64,000 nucleotides of DNA from Actinomycetospora soli (GCF_021026295.1 NZ_JAJNDA010000015.1:81487-145486), one strand, 5' to 3'; positions 48,560 to 56,916 are shown, counted from the first letter of the stretch. Notes: a model not told the origin generated them from the sequence alone. Numbers and translations are program-made.

Positions 48560-49980
48560 GCGAGACCGGCCTGCGCTGGGCGGACGCCGACGAGATGTCC
48601 GCCTTCGAGACCATGATGTGGCGGGCGGAGGCCGACCCGGCGCTGCGCTCGACGATGGTCGCGGTGGCCGACCTCGACGCCGTGCCCGACTGGTCGCGCC
48701 TGGTCGACGCCCACGACTGGGCGACCCGCATGGTGCCCCGCTTCCGCAAGCGGGTGGTCGAGCCGCCGCTCGGGCTCGGTGCCCCGGTCTGGTCGCCGGA
48801 CCCGGACTTCCACCTGGACCGCCACGTGCGGCGCCTGTCCGTGCCGGCGGGGGAGGGTTGGTCGGAGGTCCTCCGGATCGCCGAGCACCTCGCGCTCACC
48901 CCCTTCGACCGGGAGCGCCCGCCGTGGGAGGCGGTGCTCGTCGAGGGCCTGCCCGACGGCCGCGCCGCCTACCTGCTCAAGCTCCACCACGCGACCACCG
49001 ACGGGCTCGGCAGCGTCCAGCTGCTGAACGGGCTGCTGAACCGCTCGCGGGAGACCGACCGCGACAAGCCCCAGCCGCCGCCCCCGGCCGACGCCGGCCC
49101 GGGTCCCTGGGCCGCGCTCGGCCGGCAGGTCCGGCACGACGCCGAGGCGCTCGCCGCCGTCCCGGTGCACATGGTGCGGGCCGTCGGCTCCGCGCTGCGC
49201 GACCCGATCGCGAAGGCCCGGGAGGCGGTGGCCTTCGGGCTGTCGGCGATCCGGGTCATCGGCGACCCCGGCGCGACCCCCTCCCCGCTGCTCGCGCCGC
49301 GCGGGCCCGACTGGCGGTTCGTGTCGATGGAGATGCCGTTCGCGCCGTTCCGCGCGGCCGCGAAGGCGGTGGGCGGCACCGTCAACGACGCCTACCTCGC
49401 GGCGCTGCTCGGCGCGTTCCGGCTCTACCACGAGGCGCTGGGCAGCCCCACCGACACGATCCGGATGTCCATCCCGGTGTCGCTGCGCTCCGAGGACGAC
49501 GCGGCCGGCGGCAACCGGATCGCGTCCCTGCGGCTGACCGGCGACCTCGTCGAGAAAGACCCGGCGGCGCGGATGGCGCGCATCGCCGCCGACGTCGCGC
49601 GGGGGCGGGCGGAACCCGCCGCCGACGACGTCGGGCTCGTCTCGCCGCTGCTCGCGCGCCTGCCGGGCAGCGTGATGGCGGCCGTCGCCGGGGGCGTCAC
49701 CAAGGGCAACGACCTGCAGGCGTCCAACGTGCCGGGCATCCGCGAGGAGGTCTACCTCGCCGGCGCGAAGGTCGACCGGATGTTCCCGTTCGCGCCCCGC
49801 CCCGGCTGCGCCGCGATGATCACGATGGTGACCCACGGCGACACGTGCTGCCTCGGCGCGAACATCGACCCCGCCGCGATCACCGACCGGGAGCTGTTCG
49901 GCCGCTGCCTGGTCGAGGGCTTCGTCGAGGTCCTCACCCTCGGCCCGGGCGACCCCCCGGCGCCGATGCTGCGGCGCTGA
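48556..49980 (+). CDS. Wax ester synthase/diacylglycerol acyltransferase (WS/DGAT)
   Basis: A 474-residue WS/DGAT. The catalytic LHHATTDGLG (HHxxxDG) is near residue 138. Further blocks are GGTVNDAYLAALLGAFR, NRIASLRL and SNVPG. It would make triacylglycerol or wax esters from acyl-CoA, completing a pathway that begins with the PlsB- and PlsC-like genes just upstream; phosphatidate phosphatase would be needed and is not here (the HAD part of the PlsC-like gene looks inactive). GTG overlaps the upstream stop. Confidence 0.9.
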   Translation: MSETGLRWADADEMSAFETMMWRAEADPALRSTMVAVADLDAVPDWSRLVDAHDWATRMVPRFRKRVVEPPLGLGAPVWSPDPDFHLDRHVRRLSVPAGEGWSEVLRIAEHLALTPFDRERPPWEAVLVEGLPDGRAAYLLKLHHATTDGLGSVQLLNGLLNRSRETDRDKPQPPPPADAGPGPWAALGRQVRHDAEALAAVPVHMVRAVGSALRDPIAKAREAVAFGLSAIRVIGDPGATPSPLLAPRGPDWRFVSMEMPFAPFRAAAKAVGGTVNDAYLAALLGAFRLYHEALGSPTDTIRMSIPVSLRSEDDAAGGNRIASLRLTGDLVEKDPAARMARIAADVARGRAEPAADDVGLVSPLLARLPGSVMAAVAGGVTKGNDLQASNVPGIREEVYLAGAKVDRMFPFAPRPGCAAMITMVTHGDTCCLGANIDPAAITDRELFGRCLVEGFVEVLTLGPGDPPAPMLRR

Positions 49981-50017
49981 CAGCCCGTCCGAGAAGCTCG
50001 TCCGAGAAGGAGAACAC

Positions 50018-51043
50018 GTGCAGCTGGGACTGGCGCTGGGGTACTGGGGCGCGGGGCCGCCGCCCGAGATGGCGGACCGGGTCCGGACGGCCGAGGAGCT
50101 CGGCTTCGACTCGGTCTGGACCGCCGAGGCCTACGGGTCGGACGCCCTCACCCCGCTCGCGTGGCTCGGGGCGGCGACCACGCGGCTGCGGCTCGGGACG
50201 TCGATCGTGCAGATGTCCGCGCGGACCCCCGCCGCGACCGCGATGGCGGCGATGACGCTGGACCACCTCTCCGACGGCCGGATGGCCCTCGGAGTCGGCG
50301 CGTCCGGCCCGCAGGTCGTCGAGGGCTGGTACGGCGCGCCCTACCCGAAGCCGCTGGCCCGCACGCGGGAGTACGTGCGGATCCTGCGCGACGCGATCGC
50401 GCGGGAGAAGCTCGTCAACGACGGCGAGCACTACCCGCTGCCCTACCCGGGCGGCACGGGGCTCGGGAAGCCGCTGCGCTCGACGCTGCACCCGCGCCGC
50501 ACCGACCTGCCGATCCTGCTCGCCGCGGAGGGACCGAAGAACGTCGCCCTCGCCGCCGAGATCGCCGACGGCTGGATCCCGCTCTTCTACTCGCCGTACG
50601 ACGACGGGCACTACCGGGAGTCCCTCGACGAGGGCTTCGCGCGCCGGGAGGGCGGCCGTCCGGAGGGCTACGAGGTCGTCTGCATGGTGCAGGTCGAGAT
50701 CGACGACGACGTCGAGGCCGCCGCCGACCGGGTGCGCGACCACCTCGCCCTCTACATCGGCGGCATGGGCGCCAAGGACGTCAACTTCCACTACCGCGTG
50801 TTCGCGCGGATGGGCTTCGAGGACGAGTGCGCGGCCATCCAGGAGCACTACCTCGGCGGGCGGAAGGCCGAGGCCGCGCAGGCGGTGCCGACGGCCCTCG
50901 TCGAGAAGGTGGCCCTGGTCGGTCCGCGGGCGAAGATCGCCGAGGAGCTCGGGGCGTGGCGGGACTCCCTGGTCACCACCATGGTGGTCGGCGGCGACCG
51001 GACCACGCTGGAGACGATGGCCGATCTCGTCGGGACGCGGTAG
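50018..51043 (+). CDS. F420-dependent LLM-class oxidoreductase (Rv3520c-like)
   Basis: A 341-residue luciferase-like monooxygenase fold. The start MQLGLALGYWGAGPP, WTAEAYGSDALTPL and GVGASGPQVVEGWYG are typical of the F420-dependent group resembling Rv3520c. GTG 50018 has AAGGAG 7 nt upstream. A tandem CGTCCGAGAAG repeat (13-bp period) precedes the gene. It lies 37 bp after WS/DGAT and could belong to that operon. The substrate is unknown. Confidence 0.88.
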   Translation: MQLGLALGYWGAGPPPEMADRVRTAEELGFDSVWTAEAYGSDALTPLAWLGAATTRLRLGTSIVQMSARTPAATAMAAMTLDHLSDGRMALGVGASGPQVVEGWYGAPYPKPLARTREYVRILRDAIAREKLVNDGEHYPLPYPGGTGLGKPLRSTLHPRRTDLPILLAAEGPKNVALAAEIADGWIPLFYSPYDDGHYRESLDEGFARREGGRPEGYEVVCMVQVEIDDDVEAAADRVRDHLALYIGGMGAKDVNFHYRVFARMGFEDECAAIQEHYLGGRKAEAAQAVPTALVEKVALVGPRAKIAEELGAWRDSLVTTMVVGGDRTTLETMADLVGTR

Positions 51044-51310
51044 TCAGGCGGCGCGCAGGCCCAGCAGGCGGTCCAGCAGGGACGGGCGGCGGTCGGTGCC
51101 GTCGCCCTCCCCGGTGGCCACCGCGCACTCCGGGCAGCGCGCGGCGGGCGGGCTCGCGAGGGAGGAGGCCCAGACCGTCCGGCCGCAGGCGGCGCGGTGC
51201 GCGCCCGACTCCGGGTCGTGCGCGAGCACCGCGTGGTCGCGGCCGTCGAGGGCGCAGGTGAGCCAGTGCGCGCGACCGCGCAGCGCGTCGTGGTGGACCG
51301 GGGCGGCCAT
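51044..51310 (-). CDS. Small Cys-containing protein of the XRE/DUF397 unit
   Basis: An 88-residue protein. HWLTCALDGRDHAVLAHD, AACGRTVWASSL and ARCPECAVATGEG place four cysteines as a likely zinc-binding module, ending in a Leu-rich helix RRPSLLDRLLGLR. I do not recognise a named family. ATG overlaps the DUF397 stop (TGATG), so translation is coupled. It is probably the third partner of the XRE-DUF397 unit. Confidence 0.6.
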   Translation of the reverse strand: MAAPVHHDALRGRAHWLTCALDGRDHAVLAHDPESGAHRAACGRTVWASSLASPPAARCPECAVATGEGDGTDRRPSLLDRLLGLRAA

Positions 51311-51540
51311 CAGGCGCTCCCGAGGAGGTCGTCGAACCGGCCGGCGCGGACGTCGGAGAGGAAGGCGCCGAGCTCGGCCCGGGTCAGCAGCAGCGCGGCG
51401 TCGTCGGGGAAGCGGGAGTTGCGGACGGCGACGTACCCGTCCGACCCGACGGCGGCCAGCTCCACGCAGTTGCCCTGCTTGCCGCTGCGCCGGCTGCGGC
51501 GCCACGCCGCACCCGTGAGGTGCGAGGCCGTGGTGTGCAT
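51310..51540 (-). CDS. DUF397-domain protein
   Basis: A 76-residue protein. AAWRRSRRSGKQGNCVELAA, VAVRNSRFPDDAALLLTRAE and FLSDVRAGRFDDLL cover the DUF397 domain. In Streptomyces and relatives these pair with an XRE/DUF5753 regulator, sometimes like a toxin-antitoxin, and affect development. The XRE gene is directly upstream (95 bp), with a TCTGCA-N2-TGCAGA palindrome in the gap. Confidence 0.88.
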   Translation of the reverse strand: MHTTASHLTGAAWRRSRRSGKQGNCVELAAVGSDGYVAVRNSRFPDDAALLLTRAELGAFLSDVRAGRFDDLLGSA

Positions 51541-51601
51541 CGGTCGTCCCGTCCGCCGTCGGTGCTTGAAACCGGTACGACGGTAGCACCCGCGAGCGCC
51601 G

Positions 51602-51615
51602 TCTGCATGTGCAGA
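51602..51615. promoter_or_regulatory. Candidate XRE operator
   Basis: Perfect palindrome TCTGCATGTGCAGA between the XRE and DUF397 genes, 62 bp before the DUF397 start. Assigned to the XRE protein by position only. Confidence 0.4.
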
Positions 51616-51635
51616 AGCTCCGGTCGCGGGTGGCG

Positions 51636-52541
51636 TCAGGGAGTGCCGGCGCGCAGCTTGGCGAGCAGACCCCGGCTCTCGTCGGGGCTCAGCGCGTCGA
51701 TCGTCAGCTCGTCCATCTGCCGCGAGTACTCCTCCACCTCGGCGCGACGGTCGAGGTACAGGGCGCCGGTGAGGCCCTCGATGTAGGTGATGTCGGGGAC
51801 GTCGGGCTCGGCGAAGCGGAGCATGGTGAACGCCGTCTCGCTGCCGTAGCCGGAGAGCTCCGAGGGCAGGACCTGGAGGGTGACGTTCGGGCGGCGCGCC
51901 ATCTCGGCGAGGTGGTCGAGCTGGGCGCCGAGGACCGCGGGGCCGCCGATCGGGCGGTGCAGCACGCCCTCCTCGACGACCGCCCAGAGCCGCGGCGCCC
52001 CCGGCCGGTCGAGGACGCGCTGGCGCTTCATGCGGACCTCGAGGCGCTCGCGCTCGGTCGCGCCGGCGCGCTCCGGGTGGCCCCGGGTCATGATCGCGAG
52101 CGCGTAGTCCGGCGTCTGGAGCAGGCCGGGCACGAACAGCAGCTCGTAGGTCTGGATGCGCACCGCCGCCGACTCGAGGCCCACGTACTCGGAGAACCAG
52201 TCCGGCACGGCCTCCCCGGGGCGCTGCCACCAGCCGGGCTCGTTGGCCTGCTGCGCGAGCTCGAGGAGCCGGGCGCGGCGCTCGGTGGCGCCCTCGCCGT
52301 AGAGGGTGAGCAGGTCGTCGACGTCGCGGTGCTTGAAGCCGACCTTGCCCGACTCCATGCGGCTGATCTTCGACTCGCTGCCGCGGATGTGGTAGCCGGC
52401 GGCCGAGCGGGTGACCCCGGCCTCCTCGCGCAGCCGCTTGAGCTGGGCGCCGACGATGATCCGGCGGGCGGTGGGCCCCGGGTCGTCCGGTCCGCCGGGG
52501 ACGTCCGAGCGCTCGGGTCCCTCGGGGGCGTTCTCGGCCAC
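51636..52541 (-). CDS. XRE-family regulator with DUF5753 domain
   Basis: About 301 residues from GTG 52541 with GGAGG upstream. The N-terminal helix-turn-helix is GAQLKRLREEAGVTRSAAGY, IRGSESKISRMESGKV. The DUF5753 domain follows (RIQTYELLFVPGLLQTPDYA; RQRVLDRPGAPRLWAVVEE; EYSRQMDELTIDALSP). This is the usual partner of DUF397 in actinobacteria. It is divergent from the MFS transporter. Confidence 0.9.
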   Translation of the reverse strand: MAENAPEGPERSDVPGGPDDPGPTARRIIVGAQLKRLREEAGVTRSAAGYHIRGSESKISRMESGKVGFKHRDVDDLLTLYGEGATERRARLLELAQQANEPGWWQRPGEAVPDWFSEYVGLESAAVRIQTYELLFVPGLLQTPDYALAIMTRGHPERAGATERERLEVRMKRQRVLDRPGAPRLWAVVEEGVLHRPIGGPAVLGAQLDHLAEMARRPNVTLQVLPSELSGYGSETAFTMLRFAEPDVPDITYIEGLTGALYLDRRAEVEEYSRQMDELTIDALSPDESRGLLAKLRAGTP

Positions 52542-52662
52542 GCCGGTCCTCCGGTGTCGGTGACTCCTCCGGACGCAGGAGACTACAGGCCGCGGGGCGA
52601 TTTCCGTACGTGTCGCGGCCGCCGCGGTGGAGCATCCTGGGGTCCGTGCGACGGTCGGGATC

Positions 52663-54090
52663 ATGACGGCGGGGTGGGCCGGCCTGCTCGCCCCCGGGCG
52701 CCGGGGCGCGGTCGGGGTGCTCTGCGGCGGGGTGCTGCTGTTCGCGATCGACACCTACGTGACGGCGAGCCTGATGCCGTCCGCGATCGCCGAGATCGGC
52801 GGCGAGCGGTTCTACTCCTGGGTGGTCACGGTCTACCTGCTCCCGGCCACGGTTGCCTCGGCGCTGACCGGCCGGGCGCTCGCCGTGTGGTCGGCCCGCC
52901 GCGCCTACGTGCTCGCCGCCGCGACGTTCGCGGTGGGCACCGCGATCGACGCGGTCGCCCCGTCGATGGCGGTGCTGCTCGTCGGGCGGGCGGTCCAGGG
53001 CGCGGGCGGTGGTCTGCTCGCGGGGCTGGCGTACGCGCTGCTGCGCACCGCGCTGCCACGCGAGCTGTGGACCCGCGGCAGCGCCGCGATCTCCGCGATG
53101 TGGGGCGTGGGGCTCCTCGTCGGCCCGCTGCTCGGTGGCGTGTTCGCCGAGGCCGGGCTCTGGCGGGGCGCCTTCGTGACGATGGTCGGGGTCAGCCTGC
53201 TCGTCGTCCTCGCGGTGCCCGCGGGGCTGCGGCGCGTCGCGCCCCGGCCGCCCTCCGCGCGGACCCCCTTCCCGCTCGGGTCGGTCCTGCTGGTGGGCGG
53301 CGCCGCGGCCGTGCTGTCGGTGTCCGGGCTCGCGGTGTCCGGGTCGGGGGTCGGCGCCCGCGGCATCCTGGTGGCCGCGGGCGGCCTCGTGGTCGCACTC
53401 GCGCTGCTGGTGGCGCTGGTCGTCCACGAACGGCGACCGGGGGCGGCGCGGGTGCTGCCGCTCGCCACCTTCACCCGCGGTGGGCCGCTCGCGGCGGTCT
53501 ACCTGACCGCGGCGGTGCTGATCGGGATCTCCGCGGTCGAGGCCTTCGTGCCCCTGTTCGGGCAGCGGCTGGGCGGGCTCGCGCCGGTCTGGGCCGGCTT
53601 CCTCGGTGTCGCGCTCGCGTGTGGCTGGGTGGTCGGGGAGATGGGAAGCGCGTCGGTGGGCCGGGGACGGCTCGCCGTCGGGATCGGCCCCCTGCTCGGT
53701 GTGGCCGGGTTCGGGCTCCTCACCGTCACCCAGACCCCCGGCGCGGTCGTCTGGTGGGCCGTCGGGCTCCTCCTGGCCGGGCTCGGCGTCGGCGTCGCCT
53801 GGCCGCACCTGGCGGCGGGGGCGATGGCGGGCGGCGGCTCCCACGGTCCGGACGACGACCCGGACGACGACCCGGACGACGACCCGGACGACGCCGAGGG
53901 CGACCGGGCGTCCGCGGCCATCACGATGATCCAGATGCTGGCGGTCGCGCTCGGGGCCGCCTTCGCCGGGGTCGCGGTGGCGCTGGGCGGCGACGACACC
54001 GCCGCGTCCGCGGTGTACCTCTACGGCGGGATGGGGGTCGTGGCCGTGCTCGGGGCGGTCACGGCGCTGCGGGCCCGCCAGGCGGCCTAG
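52663..54090 (+). CDS. MFS transporter (drug-efflux type)
   Basis: A protein of about 475 residues with about 12-14 membrane helices. The first is VGVLCGGVLLFAIDTYVTASLM; GRAVQGAGGGLLAGLAYALLR is the usual motif C-like region of multidrug MFS proteins. An unusual Asp-rich loop (three DDDP units, near residues 400-412) lies before one of the last helices. ATG 52663 is preferred; a GTG at 52627 is in frame but unlikely. The -10 candidate CATCCT is at 52633-52638. It converges on the next gene, sharing CTAG as both stop codons. Confidence 0.82.
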   Translation: MTAGWAGLLAPGRRGAVGVLCGGVLLFAIDTYVTASLMPSAIAEIGGERFYSWVVTVYLLPATVASALTGRALAVWSARRAYVLAAATFAVGTAIDAVAPSMAVLLVGRAVQGAGGGLLAGLAYALLRTALPRELWTRGSAAISAMWGVGLLVGPLLGGVFAEAGLWRGAFVTMVGVSLLVVLAVPAGLRRVAPRPPSARTPFPLGSVLLVGGAAAVLSVSGLAVSGSGVGARGILVAAGGLVVALALLVALVVHERRPGAARVLPLATFTRGGPLAAVYLTAAVLIGISAVEAFVPLFGQRLGGLAPVWAGFLGVALACGWVVGEMGSASVGRGRLAVGIGPLLGVAGFGLLTVTQTPGAVVWWAVGLLLAGLGVGVAWPHLAAGAMAGGGSHGPDDDPDDDPDDDPDDAEGDRASAAITMIQMLAVALGAAFAGVAVALGGDDTAASAVYLYGGMGVVAVLGAVTALRARQAA

Positions 54091-54518
54091 AAGTCGCCGT
54101 CGGCGACCTGCAGCACGGTCAGGCCCAGGGCGCGCCACATCGCGACCACGCGCGACCGGTCGTCGAGCACCAGCCGCACGGTGTGGCGCCCCGCCACGTG
54201 CCGGTCGTGCAGCTCCCGTTTCACGACGTCGTCCGGACGGGTGTCGCCGACCGCACGCAGGTACAGCTCCGGCCACTCCCGCCCGCCGAGGACGTGCGCG
54301 TGCAGCCACCACTCGGTCGGCACCCGCGCCGCCTCCGTCCGACCCGAGAGGAACACGACCCGCGGCGTGGACCGGCGCAGGTCGTCGAGCACCCGGATGA
54401 CGGGGAGGTTGGGGAGGTCCTCGCCCGCCCGCAGCTCACCGTGCGGGCCGGGGAAGGGCGAGCGGTCCGCGCGCAGGGCGAGCGTGCCGTCGACGTCGCA
54501 GAGCAGCACCTCCTCCAC
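54087..54518 (-). CDS. Polynucleotide kinase-type 3'-phosphatase domain (HAD) protein
   Basis: About 143 residues from GTG 54518 with GGAGG upstream. DVDGTLA is HAD motif I, FLSGRTEAARVPTEWWLHAH motif II and neighbourhood, VKRELHDRHV, then LVLDDRSRVVAMWRALGL and VLQVADGDF. These C-terminal blocks match the phosphatase domain of T4-type polynucleotide kinase; no kinase P-loop is present. It may remove 3'-phosphates from nucleic-acid ends in repair. The next gene is also a HAD protein but not the same type. Confidence 0.75.
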   Translation of the reverse strand: MEEVLLCDVDGTLALRADRSPFPGPHGELRAGEDLPNLPVIRVLDDLRRSTPRVVFLSGRTEAARVPTEWWLHAHVLGGREWPELYLRAVGDTRPDDVVKRELHDRHVAGRHTVRLVLDDRSRVVAMWRALGLTVLQVADGDF

Positions 54519-54532
54519 GGCCGGCCTCCCGG

Positions 54533-55249
54533 TCAGCCGAGCAGGGACAGCACGGCGCCGAGCCCGCGCTCCCCGAGCCGGAACTCGCTCGGCAGCAGGA
54601 ACACCCGGCAGCCCACCGCCACCGCCCCGCCGTCGCGGGCCGGGTTGTCGCCGACCATCAGCGTGGCCCGCGGGTCGGCGCCGAGCGCGGTGCAGGCGGT
54701 GGTGAACATGGCGGGGTCGGGCTTCTCGACGCCGAGCTCGCAGGAGAGCACCCAGGTGCCGACGAGGTGCTCGACGCCCGCCGCGCGGGCATGGACCCGG
54801 ATGTCCCACCCGATGTCGGACACCACGCCGACCCGCACGCCGCGCCCGGCCAGTGCCGTCAGCACGGTGCCGGTGTCGGGGTAGGGCACCCACGCGTCCG
54901 CGCCGCGCAGCAGGTCGACGGCGGTGTCCTCGACGCCGCGGAGCACCCGCACCCGGGAGAACCAGGCGCGCATGGCCTCGCGGTGGGCGTCGTCGGAGAG
55001 GTCGCGGCCCTGCTGCGCGGCGGCGACCTCCGGGAGCGCGGCCGCGGCGGCGAGCTCGTCGAGCGTGCCGTCGACCGGGATCTCCCGGTCGGTCGCCCCG
55101 CCGACCGCGTGCAGCCAGTCGGCCGTGTCGACCATGTGGAAGAGCGTGTTGGAGAAGTCGAACAGCACGGCCTCGACCGGCGGGACCGGATCGCGGCGCT
55201 GGGCCGTGGTGGGTTCGTAGGCGGCGGTCAGGTCGAACAGGGCACGCAC
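54533..55249 (-). CDS. HAD-family hydrolase
   Basis: About 238 residues from GTG 55249. The nucleophile motif is FDFSNTLFHMVDTADW (DxSxT; the second Asp is Ser), VVSDIGWDIR has motif II, KPDPAMF the motif III Lys and MVGDNPARDGG motif IV. A helical cap lies between. The change of the second Asp to Ser favours dehalogenase-like or altered phosphatase chemistry. The gene ends 14 bp before the polynucleotide phosphatase gene on the same strand. Confidence 0.82.
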   Translation of the reverse strand: MRALFDLTAAYEPTTAQRRDPVPPVEAVLFDFSNTLFHMVDTADWLHAVGGATDREIPVDGTLDELAAAAALPEVAAAQQGRDLSDDAHREAMRAWFSRVRVLRGVEDTAVDLLRGADAWVPYPDTGTVLTALAGRGVRVGVVSDIGWDIRVHARAAGVEHLVGTWVLSCELGVEKPDPAMFTTACTALGADPRATLMVGDNPARDGGAVAVGCRVFLLPSEFRLGERGLGAVLSLLG

Positions 55250-55263
55250 CCGGTCAGTCTGGG

Positions 55264-56004
55264 TCAGGCGCCGGTGGACACCACGAGCGCGGTCGCGTTG
55301 TCGCGGGTCCCCGCCCGGCCGGCGGCGTCGACGAGGGCCTGCGCCAGGTCGGGGACCGACGTCCGGGCACACGCCGCGGCGAGCGTGTCGGGGTCGAGGA
55401 CGCGGTGGACGCCGTCGGTGGCGAGCACGAGCGCGTCGGGCGCCGCGATCGCGGTGACCCCGATCCCGACCGCGCCGCGGAGCGTGCGCACGCTCGTCGT
55501 CAGGACGTGGTCGAGGTGGTCGGCGACGGCGATCCCCGCCGCGCGCATGTCCGCCCCGACGGTGTGCTCGCGGGTGAGGGGCCACGGTCGGCCGTCGACC
55601 AGCGCGAACGCGCGGACGTCGCCGACCCACGCCACCGTCCACGTCGCCTCGGCCAGCCGCGTGTCCGGTCCGAGGGCGACGGTGAGGGCGGCGTCGCCCG
55701 GCAGGCCGGCACCGAGGAGGACGTCGTGGGCGGCGAGCACCGCGAGGTCGGCCCGCCCGTCGAGGACCGCGGTGCGCACGGCGTGGTCGACCGCGATCCG
55801 GGCGGCCCGGGCCGCGGCGGGGGAGTCGCCCACCCCGTCGGCCACCGCGAGGGCGTGCCGGGCGTACCGGGGCCCGCGGCCGGTGAAGCCGGCGGCCGCG
55901 TCGGCCTGGTGCCGCCGGGGCCCCCGGGCGTCGGCCGCCCACCAGCGCAGCGGCGCCGCCGCGATCGTGCGGTCCCGTCCGACCCTCGGCGTCGTCACCG
56001 TCAT
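55264..56004 (-). CDS. PP2C-family Ser/Thr phosphatase
   Basis: About 246 residues from ATG 56004, with GAGGAGG upstream. The metal-binding motif is LAVADGVGDSPAAA; WVGDVRAFAL, LVLATDGVHRVL and GTRDNATALVV follow in family order. It is soluble, with no membrane segment. The likely partners are Ser/Thr kinases such as the one at 20690-22819; no kinase lies next to it. Confidence 0.85.
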   Translation of the reverse strand: MTVTTPRVGRDRTIAAAPLRWWAADARGPRRHQADAAAGFTGRGPRYARHALAVADGVGDSPAAARAARIAVDHAVRTAVLDGRADLAVLAAHDVLLGAGLPGDAALTVALGPDTRLAEATWTVAWVGDVRAFALVDGRPWPLTREHTVGADMRAAGIAVADHLDHVLTTSVRTLRGAVGIGVTAIAAPDALVLATDGVHRVLDPDTLAAACARTSVPDLAQALVDAAGRAGTRDNATALVVSTGA

Positions 56005-56079
56005 CGCCGGCCTCCTCGCTGCGTCCGTGCTCCCCACCGTGCGCGCGGGAGCTGTGCGTCGGCTGAGGGGCCGGTGAGA

Positions 56080-56289
56080 TCAGCCGAGGCTGCGGCGGAT
56101 CTCCTCGAGCTTCGCCCGGGCCGCCTCGGCGCGGAGGGCCTCCTGCTGGGCGAGGTCGTGCGCCTCCGGGGTCGCGGCGTCGAGCTCGTCGGCGCCGTTC
56201 GCGGTGGCCGCGCGCTGCTCGATCCGGTCGCGCACGTGGTCGAAGGTCGGTACGCCGTCGGCGGTGTAGTCGGGCCCGGGCTCAGTCAT
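56080..56289 (-). CDS. Small charged helical protein
   Basis: A 69-residue protein. TADGVPTFDHVRDRIEQRAA and a C-terminal AEAARAKLEEIRRSLG are helices; the composition is acidic with many Ala and Glu. I recognise no domain, though similar short ORFs with a DGVPTFDHVR start exist in related genera, as I recall. It is divergent from the Hsp20 gene, and the HAIR-type operator lies between them. Confidence 0.6.
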   Translation of the reverse strand: MTEPGPDYTADGVPTFDHVRDRIEQRAATANGADELDAATPEAHDLAQQEALRAEAARAKLEEIRRSLG

Positions 56290-56324
56290 GGGGCCAGGCT
56301 CCCAGAATCCGCGGGACGGCGGGA

Positions 56325-56345
56325 ATTGAGCGGGGTCGACTCAGG
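56325..56345. promoter_or_regulatory. HAIR-like HspR operator
   Basis: ATTGAGC-N7-ACTCAGG resembles the HAIR consensus CTTGAGT-N7-ACTCAAG at 11 of 14 positions. It lies 59 bp before the Hsp20 start, where HspR would repress until heat shock. Confidence 0.6.
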
Positions 56346-56403
56346 TTGCAGGAGTCAGCGGCCCGCAAGGTCGGGCCCCCTTCCGAGTCCGAGGAGGACC
56401 ACC

Positions 56404-56904
56404 ATGACCGCACTGACCTTCCGTCACCCCCGCTTCGTCGGGCCGTTCGGCGCCTTCCGTCTGGCCGACGCCCTCGTGCGCGGCTCCGTCGTGCCGCGGC
56501 AGTCCGAGTCCGCCTGGTTCGTCCCGGCGGCCGACGTGGTGCGCGACGGGGACGACGCCGTGGTCCGCGTGGAGCTGCCCGGGGTCGACGTCGCGTCGGA
56601 CGTCACCGTCGAGGTCGTCGAGCATCGGCTCTCGATCGCGGGCGAGCGCCGCGAGGAGCACGACGGCGAGGGCTTCCGCGAGTCGCGGCGCGGCTCGTTC
56701 CGCCGCAGCTTCGCCCTCCCGCGGCACGTCTCGGCCGACGCCGTGAGCGCGTCGTACGACGCCGGGGTGCTCACCGTCCGGGTCGCGGGCGCGCACGTCG
56801 CCCCGCAGCCGGTGACCCCGGAGCCCCGCCGCATCGAGATCGCGGGCGTGGCCCCGGTCGACCCCTCCCCCGAGGGCTCGACCGACAGCACGACCGAGGC
56901 CTGA
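56404..56904 (+). CDS. Hsp20/alpha-crystallin small heat-shock protein
   Basis: A 166-residue protein. The alpha-crystallin core runs from about residue 40 (PAADVVRDGDDAVVRVELPG) to 120, with LSIAGERREEHDGEG, RRSFALPRHVSADAV and YDAGVLTVRV. A flexible C-terminus follows. It holds unfolding proteins for refolding. ATG 56404 has GAGGAGG upstream. A HAIR-type operator and a strong downstream terminator make it a self-contained unit. Confidence 0.9.
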   Translation: MTALTFRHPRFVGPFGAFRLADALVRGSVVPRQSESAWFVPAADVVRDGDDAVVRVELPGVDVASDVTVEVVEHRLSIAGERREEHDGEGFRESRRGSFRRSFALPRHVSADAVSASYDAGVLTVRVAGAHVAPQPVTPEPRRIEIAGVAPVDPSPEGSTDSTTEA

Positions 56905-56916
56905 TCCGTCTCCCCC

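Noticed and set aside
49985..50012. Tandem CGTCCGAGAAG repeat as an operator
   Set aside because: It is a direct duplication next to a ribosome site with no dyad; more likely slippage.
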